Made by a program: the position numbers and the translations under genes. A stretch of DNA of 64,000 bases, taken from contig DAIQNX010000006.1 in NCBI GenBank assembly GCA_036788195.1, positions 45,125 to 109,124 of the forward strand, written 5' to 3'. Source of the DNA: CALFXN01 sp937957815. GTDB lineage: Bacteria; Synergistota; Synergistia; Synergistales; Aminobacteriaceae. Below, one piece after another: positions 19,612 through 28,207 of the stretch (positions are counted from its first letter, which is position 1; every line of letters begins with the position of its first letter). The notes below the pieces were generated by a model, which searched no databases, had not been told where the DNA came from, and saw nothing but the letters and a program-made list of their open reading frames with translations.

Positions 19612-19715
19612 GTATCGAAGGGGGCGTCGATATTCAGCCGGAAGAAAAACGCGCGCCAAAGAGGGAAATAGCGGACCGGAGCCCATATTTCGGGAGAGAG
19701 ACGGAGGGTTGAATC

Positions 19716-20855
19716 ATGGCTGAAGAAAAGCGTGAAAAAGGATCGAGTATCCTGACATTCTTTATGGACTGCGACTGGTACAAAAAATATCTTCTTCCCG
19801 GCTTCATCGCCCAGTCGGTTCTGATCGCGGGCGGTTACGGAACGGGCCGGGAGCTTGTGGAGTATTTCGTTCAGTACGGACCGACGGGCGGTCTCATGGG
19901 CATGGGGCTCACGACCGTTCTCTGGGCGGCGCTCTTTGCGCTCAGCTTCGAGTTCGCCCGGGTGTTCAAGGCCTATGACTATCGGACGTTCTTCGAGAAG
20001 CTCATCGGCAAGGGGTGGGTCGTCTACGAAATCTGCTTCATCGTTCTTCTCTTTCTCATCATGGGGGTCGTCGGCGCGGCATCGGGCAGCATTCTTCGGG
20101 ACACGCTCGGCATTCCGCCGATCGTGGGCTCCGGAATATTCCTCGTCTTCGTCGCCTGGCTCACGTACAGCGGCAGCAAGATGATCGAGGTCGCCCTTTC
20201 CTGGTGGTCATACGTTCTGTACGCCGTCTACATCTACTTTCTCTATCTCGGCATCACGCAGTTCGGCGGCGCGATTTCCGCGAACTTCTCGGCCGGAACC
20301 GTCAAGGCCGGATGGGCCATGGGAGGCTTCCAGTACGCCTTCTACAACGTCGCAGTCGTATCGACGGTGCTCTTCTCGCTGAATTACCTCGAGACGCGGC
20401 GGGAGGCGATCATCTCCGGAATCGTGGCCGCCCTGATATGCATCGCTCCTGCGATTCTCTTCTACATCGTCACCGTCGGCTTCTATCCCGATGTCCTGAG
20501 CATGGAAATCCCTGCGAACGGCATCATCGCGAAGCTCGGCGGCAGATTCCTGCTGCCCGTCTGGCTCGTTGTGCTCTTCGGAACGATGATCGAGACCGGA
20601 GTCGGATTCTTCCACTCGATCAACGAACGGATCAACTCGGCAGTGACCGCGAAGCGCGGCTACGGCATCAGCAACATGACCCGGGGGCTCGTCGGCGCGG
20701 GGCTCGCGATCATGGGACTCGGGATCTCCAACTTCGGGCTCATCGGCCTGATCGCGAAGGGCTACGGAACGATCAGCTGGTTCTTCTTCATCCTTCAGGG
20801 AGTCGCGCTGTTCACGATCGGTATCTGGAAGATCAGACGACATACGGCCGCCTGA
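19716..20855 (+). CDS. YkvI-like membrane protein, probable transporter
   Basis: A 379-residue inner-membrane protein with about ten hydrophobic segments and a short charged N-terminus. The GGYGTGRELVEYF motif (39-51) and the C-terminal half (ETGVGFFHSINERIN) are those of the YkvI family in the amino-acid/polyamine/organocation transporter superfamily, whose substrate is not established. It starts at ATG 19716 behind GGAGGG, about 100 bases after the leader terminator, and stands alone in its transcript, which ends at a terminator near 20916. The regulated leader suggests that its substrate or a product controls it (inference). Confidence 0.75.
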   Translation: MAEEKREKGSSILTFFMDCDWYKKYLLPGFIAQSVLIAGGYGTGRELVEYFVQYGPTGGLMGMGLTTVLWAALFALSFEFARVFKAYDYRTFFEKLIGKGWVVYEICFIVLLFLIMGVVGAASGSILRDTLGIPPIVGSGIFLVFVAWLTYSGSKMIEVALSWWSYVLYAVYIYFLYLGITQFGGAISANFSAGTVKAGWAMGGFQYAFYNVAVVSTVLFSLNYLETRREAIISGIVAALICIAPAILFYIVTVGFYPDVLSMEIPANGIIAKLGGRFLLPVWLVVLFGTMIETGVGFFHSINERINSAVTAKRGYGISNMTRGLVGAGLAIMGLGISNFGLIGLIAKGYGTISWFFFILQGVALFTIGIWKIRRHTAA

Positions 20856-20878
20856 GACACCGGCGATCGAACCGGGGG

Positions 20879-20916
20879 CGGGGCCTTCCGAATCGGGGAG
20901 GCTCCGCTTTTGCGTC
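20879..20916 (+). terminator. Terminator after the YkvI-like gene
   Basis: GCGGGGCCTTCC pairs with GGGGAGGCTCCGC with small mismatches and is followed by TTTT. Confidence 0.7.
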
Positions 20917-21042
20917 TTTCAGATTCAGCCGGGAGGATAAAAAGAAAGAACAGTTTTATTTACATACTAATTTGCAATAGGCACTTTATGAATGCAATCC
21001 TATAATGGTCCCCGGAGACGATCTGCCGGGAGGGTGAGAGGG

Positions 21043-22681
21043 ATGGCGGCACGAGTCAGGCGACCCATAGCGGTCAAGTTGATTCTCATGATGGCAGTCA
21101 TGATTCTCCTGTCGGTGATCTGCCCCGCTGCGCTTTCGATTCGTCGCTTCTCGCGAACACGCCGGCCCTGCGGGAAGTCGTCCGTTCGGGCGATCCGGAG
21201 GCGATCGGAAGGGAGCTCGCGGCGATTGCGGGGCGCGACAACGGAGCCGGACGAAAGGTCGATTTCCTTACCGTGACCGACGCGGCCGGTGTCGTCGTGA
21301 AACGCTCCTACAGCGACAAACGGGGAGATTCCGTCGCGAACCTGTACACCGTTTCGGAAGCTGTCGCAGGAAAGACGGTTTCCGCGATCGAGCCCGGGCG
21401 GTCATTTTGCTGATGGCCTGCGCGGCCGTTCCGATACGGGATTCGGACGGAAAAATCCTCGGCACGATCGTTGCGGGGTACGACCTGTCGAAAAACGAAC
21501 TCGTCGATGGAGTGAAACGCCTGTTCGGGACGGATGTCACCCTTTTCGGAGGCGACGTGCGCTATTCAACGACGATCGTCGCGGACGGAAAACGCGCGAC
21601 GGGGACCAGACTCGCAGCGCCTGTCGCGGACGCGGTCCTGAAGCGAAAGGAAGAATTCAGGGGACGGACAGGTATCCTCGGCGTCCCGTTCCTGACATCC
21701 TACAGGCCGATGCTTTCTCCGTCCGGCGAAGTCATCGGCGCCTGTTTCGCGGGAAAGAGTCTCGTCGGCGTCTTCGACGCGACGAAGACCTTCGTGATCT
21801 TTCTTTCGATCGTCATGGGAATTTCGGTCGGATTCTTTCTCGTCGTAACGTTCCTGTTCGCGCGAAAGATCTCCCGGCCGCTGAAACTCCTGGTCGAAGT
21901 GATCCGGCATGTCGAAGACGGCGACCTTTCCGTTTCGGGAGGTGGCATTTCGACGGGGAGCGGGGATGAGATCGAGATCCTCGCCGCCGCACTCGCGAAG
22001 ATGGTCGAGACGCAGCGTTCCACGATCGAAAGCGCGCGGGCGAGCGCGGTTGAGACCGAAGAAAAGGCGAGGGGTCTTTCGGAACTCTCCGGCAGGACGA
22101 CGGCCGCGATGGAGCGGATCGAGCGGCAGGTCGGACGGCTCGCGGATCTTGCGGCGAATAATGCGGCCGCCCTGCAGCAGAGCGGTGCCGGAGTCCACAA
22201 GATCGTGGCGGACGAGGTTCGCAAGCTCGCGGAGGAATCGGACCGCGCCGCGGGACAGGTCGACAGGATCGTGGGGGAACTCAAGAACAGCGCGAACACG
22301 GCACTCGCCTCGATGCACGAAGTGGATGCGATCGTCGACGGGACGATACGGAAGGCCGGAGATGCCGGCAGGCAGCTCGATGCCGCGTTGCAGGAGATCA
22401 CCCGGATCAGCGACGAGATCCACAACATCGCCGCGTCGGCCGAAGAACAGGCTGCGGCGAGCGAGCAGGCGACCGAGGGCCTCGACAGCGTCACGAGGGC
22501 GCTCGAAGAGGAGGTTCACTCCGTCGAGACGATACGGGGCGCCGCATCGGAAGCGACCGTCGCGTCCCGGACGACCGACGACGAATCTCGCGCGATGCAG
22601 CGCGACGCGCGCGGACTCCTCGAGGTTCTCGCCCGTTTCCGGACGACCGCCGGAGAATCGGACCGCCTCATGCCCACCTAG
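21043..22681 (+). pseudogene. Decayed methyl-accepting chemotaxis protein
   Basis: Remnant of a paralogue of the intact receptor at 31468-33516. It opens with a good ribosome site and MAARVRRPIAVKLILMM, equivalent to TAKVRRPIMLKMVLM of the intact copy. After SIRRFS about 34 codons are missing and the frame shifts, so the sensor resumes as LLANTPALREVVRSGDPEAI. Near 21402 a second shift follows EPG, and a TGA appears in the old frame. In the signalling domain about 100 residues are absent between GAGVHKI (near 22200) and VADEVRKLAEES, removing the conserved hairpin tip that contacts CheA and CheW. TATAAT stands at 21001-21006. With two frame breaks and no tip, it cannot signal normally. Confidence 0.88.
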
Positions 22682-22692
22682 AAAAGATTCCT

Positions 22693-22738
22693 GTATACCT
22701 CTTTTTCGTATTGACAGGCAACGGAAAAGAGGTATACT
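22693..22738 (+). promoter_or_regulatory. feo promoter framed by a 13-bp inverted repeat
   Basis: TTGACA (22711-22716) and TATACT (22733-22738) are 16 bases apart. GTATACCTCTTTT (22693-22705) and its exact reverse complement (22725-22737) flank the -35 element with a 19-base spacer, the right arm covering the -10. This is a likely operator for the downstream iron-uptake genes. It does not look like a Fur box. Confidence 0.65.
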
Positions 22739-22816
22739 CACACCGTGACGTAAGTTTGATTCATAAAACATTCGAGCGGCTCGGACGATTGAGAGAAAGA
22801 AATCGTGCGTTTTCAT

Positions 22817-22843
22817 GGAAAGGGGGATGCCCCTTTTCTTTTT
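22817..22843 (+). terminator. Hairpin with U tract in the feo leader
   Basis: A nine-pair stem (GGAAAGGGG with CCCCTTTTC, one G-U pair), loop GATG and five T. It lies between the promoter and the first gene, so it could attenuate the feo transcript; no antiterminator was identified. Confidence 0.55.
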
Positions 22844-22905
22844 CGCCCCGAGCGAGTTTGAGTAATAAAACAATGTCTTGCGCAGTAGAGGAGGGTGATT
22901 TCGCG

Positions 22906-23094
22906 ATGCAATGGATCTTTGTCCTGGCGGTTCTCGGGATTGCTTCGTGGGTTGTGTACCGACAGATTCTCGGTGTCTTCAGGGGAGAATGGTGCGGAAG
23001 CTGCAGTGCCTGCGGCGGATGCTGCGGCGCGGTCCACCGGAAAGGCACGCCTTCTCGCGGCGGAAACGCAAAAGACGGGAAGTCCGACAACTGA
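22906..23094 (+). CDS. FeoB-associated Cys-rich membrane protein
   Basis: A 62-residue protein with one N-terminal membrane segment (residues 2-24), then a cysteine cluster (cysteines 30, 33, 36, 39 and 40, in CGSCSACGGCC) and a charged tail. This matches the small FeoB-associated Cys-rich proteins found beside feoAB, which may bind iron or assist FeoB. ATG 22906 follows GAGGAGGG. It is the first gene of the feo cluster, 157 bases before feoA. Confidence 0.85.
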   Translation: MQWIFVLAVLGIASWVVYRQILGVFRGEWCGSCSACGGCCGAVHRKGTPSRGGNAKDGKSDN

Positions 23095-23251
23095 TGCCGA
23101 TATCGGGGGGGAGCGCCCGGTCTCTGTGCTCGAAACAAACGCGCCTCTGCCATGGGTGTGAAGAATTGCAGGTTTGCAGTACCTCCTTCCGGCTCAGAAG
23201 CGCTTCCTCCCGCCCCTTTTCTGAAACGACTCTGTCTTCGAGGTGATTGCA

Positions 23252-23476
23252 GTGACGCTTGACGAGATGAACCCCGGCTCGCGAGGCCGGGTCCTCCGGA
23301 ATCGCGCGGCCGGAGTGTTGCAGCGGAGGCTTATGGATATGGGGTTCCATCGTGGGGTAGAAGTCGAGGTTATTCGCAACGCTCCGCTCGTCGATCCGGT
23401 TGAATTTCTGCTTGACGGGCAGTATGTGAGCCTGCGTCACGCCGAGGCCCGGAATATCGAGGTGGAATCGCAGTGA
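23252..23476 (+). CDS. feoA: Ferrous iron transport protein A
   Basis: Small SH3-like cytoplasmic protein that supports FeoB. The 74 residues include RLMDMGFHRGVEVEVIRNAPLVDPVEF, the family core. GTG 23252 is preferred over the in-frame GTG 23243 because GAGGTGA is correctly spaced for it. The stop overlaps feoB (GTGA). Confidence 0.92.
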   Translation: MTLDEMNPGSRGRVLRNRAAGVLQRRLMDMGFHRGVEVEVIRNAPLVDPVEFLLDGQYVSLRHAEARNIEVESQ

Positions 23477-25950
23477 AAGAGAATCGCGTCGTCGCTCTCG
23501 CGGGGCAGCCGAACTGCGGCAAGTCGACGATCTTCAATATGCTGACAGGGGCCAGACAGTATGTCGCGAACTATCCCGGCGTTACGGTCGACATCAAGCG
23601 GGGGTTCCTTCGTTCCGGCGCGGGTGCGATCGAAATCGTCGATCTTCCGGGCGCGTACAGTCTGACGTCGTATTCGTCGGAAGAGATGGTAACGCGCGAT
23701 TTCATCCTGAACGACGCCCCGGATGTCGTTCTCAACGTCATTGACGCGTCGAATCTCAAGAGAAGTCTGTGCCTGACCTTCCAGATCCTCGAGATGGAAG
23801 CGCCGCTGATCGTCGATCTGAACATGACCGACGTCGCGGCGGGACGCGGAATGTCGATCGATGCGAAGGTCCTTTCGCGGGAGCTCGGCGTTCCCGTCGC
23901 ATCCACCGTCGGAAACCGCAGGAAGGGCGGCCGGGAACTCAAGACGCTCCTCGAGGCGGTCCCGAAGGGATCGAGGGAGTTCCGCTTGGACTACGGAACA
24001 CTCGAACAGGACCTCCTCGAGACGGAAGTCGAGCTCGGGACGATCTTTCACGAACAGACGCTGCCGTGGCGCTGGATGGCGCTGAAGCTGTTCGAAAAAG
24101 ACGACAGCGTGTGCACTCGGGTCGCGTCGATCGGAGAGAGGGGCGTCGCGCTCCTGAAAGAGGTCGAACGTCGCGCGAAGGAGTTCGAAAAAAAAGAAAA
24201 GGACGACCCCGCAAGTCATATCGGATATGTCCGCCATCTCAGGGCGGAAGAGATCGAGCGAGCGAGCGTCGTGCGCACTCCCGGCGCGAATCGCGATCTC
24301 ACGGACCGAATCGATTCCGTCGTCGTCAACCGGTTCTTCGGACCTGTCCTGCTACTCGGAATCATCTACGCGCTCTACGAATTGTCGATCGTATGGGGCT
24401 ACAAACTGACGGAATATGTGGTCCCATGGCTCAATCGTTTCCAGATGTCCGTCGAAGGATATCTCCCGGTCGCGGGCTTCTGGCAGTCGCCGATGCTCCG
24501 CTCGCTCGTCGGCGACGTTCTGACGTCGATCAATTCAGTGCTCATCTATATCCCCATTTTCCTGATTCTCTTCGCATGCATCGCGTTTCTCGAAGATGTG
24601 GGGTACATGCCGCGGATGGCATTCATTCTCGATCGCGTCTTCCGCCGGTTCGGCCTGCACGGCCAGTCGACGCTTCCGTTGATCCTGGGGGGGATTTTCA
24701 TCGGCGGATGCGCCGTGCCCGGAGTCATGGCGACACGGGTGATTGCCGACGACCGCGCGCGCTTCGCGACGATCCTGGTCGTCCCCCTGATGAACTGTAT
24801 GGCGAAAATTCCACTCTACACGCTGCTCATCAGCATCTACTTCGTCGGTTCCGAGGGTGGAATGATGCTCTTCATCTCGAGCATCACGATCGTCGCGGCG
24901 CTCGCGGTCGCAAAGGTTCTCTCCCTGACCGTACTCCGCCAGCGTCCGTCCTCGCCGTTCGTCATGGAGATGCCCCCGTACCATATGCCGACCGTCCACG
25001 GGATCGCGTCCAGGTCGATCGAGCGGACGTGGCTCTTCTGCAAGAAGATCCTGAGCGTCATCATGCTCGTCTCCGTCGCGGTCTTCTTTCTGACGAACTA
25101 CCCGGGGTTGCCGGAGGAAAGCGTCCGGGGATACGAAAGGAAGGCCGCGGACATTCGCGCGGGATTCCTTCGCGAGATCGAGGGGACGTCGTACGCCAAG
25201 ACTCTCCGCGACGAGGATGCTTTCCTTCGGTATCTCGACATGTCAGACAGGTTCCGCCAGTCCCGCCTCGCGGGCGCCGACGCCGAATCGCTCGTGAAGC
25301 GCTTCTCGGCTGAAGACGCGACGCTTGCGTCGATGATGGCGGGAAAGGGAGACGAATTCCGGAAGCTCGACAAAGCTGCAAAGAAACTCAGGAACGGCCG
25401 CCTGTCCCTTATCCGGGACGCGTCCTCCGAGAGACTGAACGGAAGCGTCCTCGGCCGGATCGCCGCGTTCCTGGAACCCGCGACGCGCTTCGCCGGCTTC
25501 AACAGGAAGGTCAATGTGGCGCTCCTGAGTTCCCTCGCGGCCAAGGAGAGCAGCGTCGCGACGCTCGGCGTTCTCTATCAGCCGCAGGACGACGCGGGAA
25601 AGACGCTCGGAGAGCGGATGAAGGAGCAGGAGCGGGGGTTTACGCCGCTGCACGCTCTCGCGCTGATGGTGTTCATGGCGTTCTATCCTCCCTGCGTCGC
25701 GACGCTGCTGATGGTTCGCGTCGAAACGCGAAGCTGGCTCTGGTCCCTGTTTGCCCTCGTGTACCCCACGGCGCTCGGACTCGGATGCGCGTCGCTGATC
25801 TACAGCGGCGGCAAGGCTCTCGGCCTGACCGGTTTGCCGGCGGCATGGGCGTTCTTCGGTCTTCTGGGAGCGGTCGCGCTGCTGCTCGGGATGATTCCTT
25901 CCGCGAATATTGAAGACGAAGCGGACGGAGTGGTTTTTGAGAGGAGGTGA
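23473..25950 (+). CDS. feoB: Ferrous iron transport protein B
   Basis: Inner-membrane Fe(II) permease with an N-terminal G domain. The 825 residues show G1 GQPNCGKST (11-19), G2/G3 (YPGVTVD, DLPGAYSL), G4 NMTD, then two Gate-type membrane blocks with GGIFIGGCAVPGVMATR and the late SLAAKESSVATLGVLY. The central soluble loop (about residues 545-680) is long and charged. It starts at GTG 23473 within the feoA stop and ends in the ribosome site of the next gene, so the cluster is one operon. Confidence 0.96.
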   Translation: MKENRVVALAGQPNCGKSTIFNMLTGARQYVANYPGVTVDIKRGFLRSGAGAIEIVDLPGAYSLTSYSSEEMVTRDFILNDAPDVVLNVIDASNLKRSLCLTFQILEMEAPLIVDLNMTDVAAGRGMSIDAKVLSRELGVPVASTVGNRRKGGRELKTLLEAVPKGSREFRLDYGTLEQDLLETEVELGTIFHEQTLPWRWMALKLFEKDDSVCTRVASIGERGVALLKEVERRAKEFEKKEKDDPASHIGYVRHLRAEEIERASVVRTPGANRDLTDRIDSVVVNRFFGPVLLLGIIYALYELSIVWGYKLTEYVVPWLNRFQMSVEGYLPVAGFWQSPMLRSLVGDVLTSINSVLIYIPIFLILFACIAFLEDVGYMPRMAFILDRVFRRFGLHGQSTLPLILGGIFIGGCAVPGVMATRVIADDRARFATILVVPLMNCMAKIPLYTLLISIYFVGSEGGMMLFISSITIVAALAVAKVLSLTVLRQRPSSPFVMEMPPYHMPTVHGIASRSIERTWLFCKKILSVIMLVSVAVFFLTNYPGLPEESVRGYERKAADIRAGFLREIEGTSYAKTLRDEDAFLRYLDMSDRFRQSRLAGADAESLVKRFSAEDATLASMMAGKGDEFRKLDKAAKKLRNGRLSLIRDASSERLNGSVLGRIAAFLEPATRFAGFNRKVNVALLSSLAAKESSVATLGVLYQPQDDAGKTLGERMKEQERGFTPLHALALMVFMAFYPPCVATLLMVRVETRSWLWSLFALVYPTALGLGCASLIYSGGKALGLTGLPAAWAFFGLLGAVALLLGMIPSANIEDEADGVVFERR

Positions 25951-25955
25951 ACGAA

Positions 25956-26273
25956 GTGCGACGCATCATGATGTGTCTTCTGGCGCTCATTGTCTGTCTT
26001 GCGGGCGTGAATCCCGCCGCTGCGCATACGCCGCTGTGTTCCTGCTATCTCAATTCCGACGGGACGGTGACGTGCGAGGGGGGGTTTTCCGACGGTTCCT
26101 CTGCAACGGGAGTTTCCATGACGGTCAAGGCCGCGGATGGTTCCGTGCTGACTTCCGGCAAGATCGACGAAAACGGCGAGTTCTCATTCGAGAAACCGAA
26201 AGTTCCGTTCGTGGTCGAGTTCAACGCCGGTCCAGGTCATGAAGTGACGGTCAAGGGCGAGGATATCAAGTAG
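25956..26273 (+). CDS. Small exported protein of the feo cluster
   Basis: A 105-residue protein with a signal peptide (ending near NPAAA) followed by HTPLCSCYLNSDGTVTCEGGF and a beta-rich region (ADGSVLTSGKIDENGEFSFEKP) that resembles the carboxypeptidase-regulatory repeat of NikL, without a C-terminal anchor. The mature N-terminus bears a histidine and three cysteines, which could bind metal (inference). GTG 25956 is used because AGGAGGTGA is ideally spaced; the gene follows the feoB stop by five bases. No named family recognised. Confidence 0.7.
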   Translation: MRRIMMCLLALIVCLAGVNPAAAHTPLCSCYLNSDGTVTCEGGFSDGSSATGVSMTVKAADGSVLTSGKIDENGEFSFEKPKVPFVVEFNAGPGHEVTVKGEDIK

Positions 26274-26354
26274 AAAGCTGTTTGAATGTCAGGGCGTCCG
26301 AGGCGGGGAGTCCCGGGCGAAGGACGCCGTACCGAAAACGAGGAGGACGAAATT

Positions 26355-27152
26355 ATGTTCCATGGAACCGTGAAACATGCAGTACTGCGCGCAGCAATCG
26401 CGATCGCCGTTTTCTCAGTGTTCATGACATCGGGCGCCGCGTGCGCGCACGATTTCTGGGTCAATGCCTCCGGACCGAAGGATGGCATCGTCAGAGCCGA
26501 AATCGGCTACGGACACGATTTCCCGAAACCCGAACCGATACCGGCGGATCGCACGAAAATCTTCGAGGGGCTTCAGCTTGCGACGCCGAACGGCATGACG
26601 CCGCTCGCGCAGATCGGAGAGAACTACGCGTACGAAGGGAAAGCGGAGTTGAAGAAGGGAAGTTTCCTTGTTCTCGGAACCTACCGTCCGACCTTCTGGT
26701 CCAACGGACCCGACGGCTGGGCGCAGAAGGACAGGACGCAGCGCGCGGACGCTACCTACTGCGAAGAGGTCACGATGTTCGCGAAAACGATTCTCGACAT
26801 CGAGGGGAGCCGTGAGGCGGATTTCATCTCGAAGCCCACGGGACAGCGCCTCGAGATCGTTCCTCTGGTTCACCCCGCGACGGTCAGGCCCGGAGAGAAG
26901 TTCCCGGTCAGGATTCTTTTCGAGGGAAAGCCCATGAAGACGGCGAAGCTCGAAGCGACGTTCGCCGGCTTCTCGAATAAGGAATACAAGGCGTTTGTCG
27001 GACGGACCGATCTCGACGGCGTCGTCGAGATCATCCCGCTGAAGGCGGGGTACTGGTTCGCCGAGGCGGAATACTCTTTTGCGCACCCCCAGAAGGATAA
27101 AGCCGACAAAGTTCTGCTGCTGACGACGTTGAGTTTCCGTATCGGAGAATAA
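26355..27152 (+). CDS. Exported DUF4198 protein of the feo cluster (first)
   Basis: A 265-residue secreted protein. The signal peptide ends at SGAACA, and the mature protein begins HDFWVNASGPKDG, the classic DUF4198 start with a histidine ligand. Later segments (GQRLEIVPLVHPATVRPGEKFPV) match the NikK-type fold. ATG 26355 follows GAGGAGG. It is 81 bases downstream of the small exported protein and in line with feoB, so a role in periplasmic metal delivery to, or buffering for, FeoB is plausible but unproven. Confidence 0.78.
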   Translation: MFHGTVKHAVLRAAIAIAVFSVFMTSGAACAHDFWVNASGPKDGIVRAEIGYGHDFPKPEPIPADRTKIFEGLQLATPNGMTPLAQIGENYAYEGKAELKKGSFLVLGTYRPTFWSNGPDGWAQKDRTQRADATYCEEVTMFAKTILDIEGSREADFISKPTGQRLEIVPLVHPATVRPGEKFPVRILFEGKPMKTAKLEATFAGFSNKEYKAFVGRTDLDGVVEIIPLKAGYWFAEAEYSFAHPQKDKADKVLLLTTLSFRIGE

Positions 27153-27171
27153 TCTGCGAACGGTCGTCCCT

Positions 27172-27202
27172 CCGGAGCGGTGCGAACGCTGAACCGCTCC
27201 GG
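27172..27202 (+). other. Intercistronic stem-loop
   Basis: A perfect ten-base-pair stem, CCGGAGCGGT (27172-27181) with ACCGCTCCGG (27193-27202), loop of 11 bases, no U tract. It lies between the two DUF4198 genes and may protect or limit the message. Confidence 0.55.
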
Positions 27203-27298
27203 AAGCGGCGAACGTTCCGGTATGGCATCCCGGTGTCACACGACGCTTTCTTCGGGTTTTTCCGGAGAAGCGAGCAGTAAGGAGGATGTGATCGTACG

Positions 27299-28102
27299 AT
27301 GAAACGACTTGCGTTGGGATTCGCGGTTGCGTGCCTGTGCGTCGCGTTCGGATCGGCGCCCGCGTGTGCGCACTTCCAGATGGTCTATACCCCGGAGAGT
27401 GCCCTTCAGAAGTCGCAGGATGTGACGCTCAAGATCGTGTTCACGCATCCCTTCGAGGCGGGGCACACGATGGACATGGCGGGGGTCGAGGAGTTCTTCG
27501 TCGTCCACAAGGGGAAGAAGGAAGACCTCAAGAAGCGTCTTCTTCCGATCCGGTGGACCAGTCTGACGAACGACGGTCTGGGATACGAGGCTGCCGTTCC
27601 GCTAAAGGGAATGGGAGATTACGTCTTCGGACTCGTTCCGGCGCCGTACTTCGAGAAGGCGGAAAACGCATGGATGCAGCAGTGCACGAAGACGGTCGTC
27701 AGCGTTGCCGGATTGCCGACGGACTGGGACGCCGAAATCGGGCTTCCTGCGGAGATCGTTCCTCTCGACAAGCCGTACGGGCTCTGGACGGGCAACGCTT
27801 TCCGGGGCGTCGTGAAGGCGAACGGACAGCCGGTTCCGTTCGCGGAAATCGAAGTCGAATACATGAACCACGAACCCGATGTCGCGCACAATTGTTTCGC
27901 GAAGGACGCGAAGGTCGAGGCGCCGCAGGACGCTTTCGTCACGCAGACGATCCGTGCGGACGCGAACGGAACATTCGTGTATTCGATCCCGAAGGCGGGG
28001 TGGTGGGGCTTTGCCGCACTCGGAGTCATCACCCGCGACTATAAGGGAGCGGAGCTTGGGGTCGACGCCGTCATCTGGGTTCAGGCGCGGGATATGAAAT
28101 AA
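27299..28102 (+). CDS. Exported DUF4198 protein of the feo cluster (second)
   Basis: A 267-residue secreted DUF4198 protein. The signal peptide ends at APACA, and the mature part begins HFQMVYTPESALQ and contains THPFEAGHTMDMAGVEEFFV, rich in potential metal ligands, then LPAEIVPLDKPYGLWTGNAF and a C-terminal GVDAVIWVQARDMK. It is divergent from the preceding paralogue and closer in layout to NikK-type proteins with the HTMDM motif. ATG 27299 has GGAGG about 12 bases upstream. It closes the feo cluster before a long stem-loop. Confidence 0.78.
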   Translation: MKRLALGFAVACLCVAFGSAPACAHFQMVYTPESALQKSQDVTLKIVFTHPFEAGHTMDMAGVEEFFVVHKGKKEDLKKRLLPIRWTSLTNDGLGYEAAVPLKGMGDYVFGLVPAPYFEKAENAWMQQCTKTVVSVAGLPTDWDAEIGLPAEIVPLDKPYGLWTGNAFRGVVKANGQPVPFAEIEVEYMNHEPDVAHNCFAKDAKVEAPQDAFVTQTIRADANGTFVYSIPKAGWWGFAALGVITRDYKGAELGVDAVIWVQARDMK

Positions 28103-28107
28103 GGTTC

Positions 28108-28177
28108 CGATGCCGGGGAGGGAAAGGTAAGGCTTTTCCCCGTTGACCCTTCGCTCCTTTCTCTCTCCGGCATCGGG
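28108..28177 (+). other. Long stem-loop at the end of the feo cluster
   Basis: CCGATGCCGG (28108-28117) pairs with CCGGCATCGG (28168-28177), and GGAGGGAAAGG continues the stem against CCTTTCTCTC. The U tract is poor (GGGTTTCTC), so it may be a weak terminator. Confidence 0.5.
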
Positions 28178-28207
28178 TTTCTCTTCGGCATTTCGGCGAG
28201 GTTCTCC

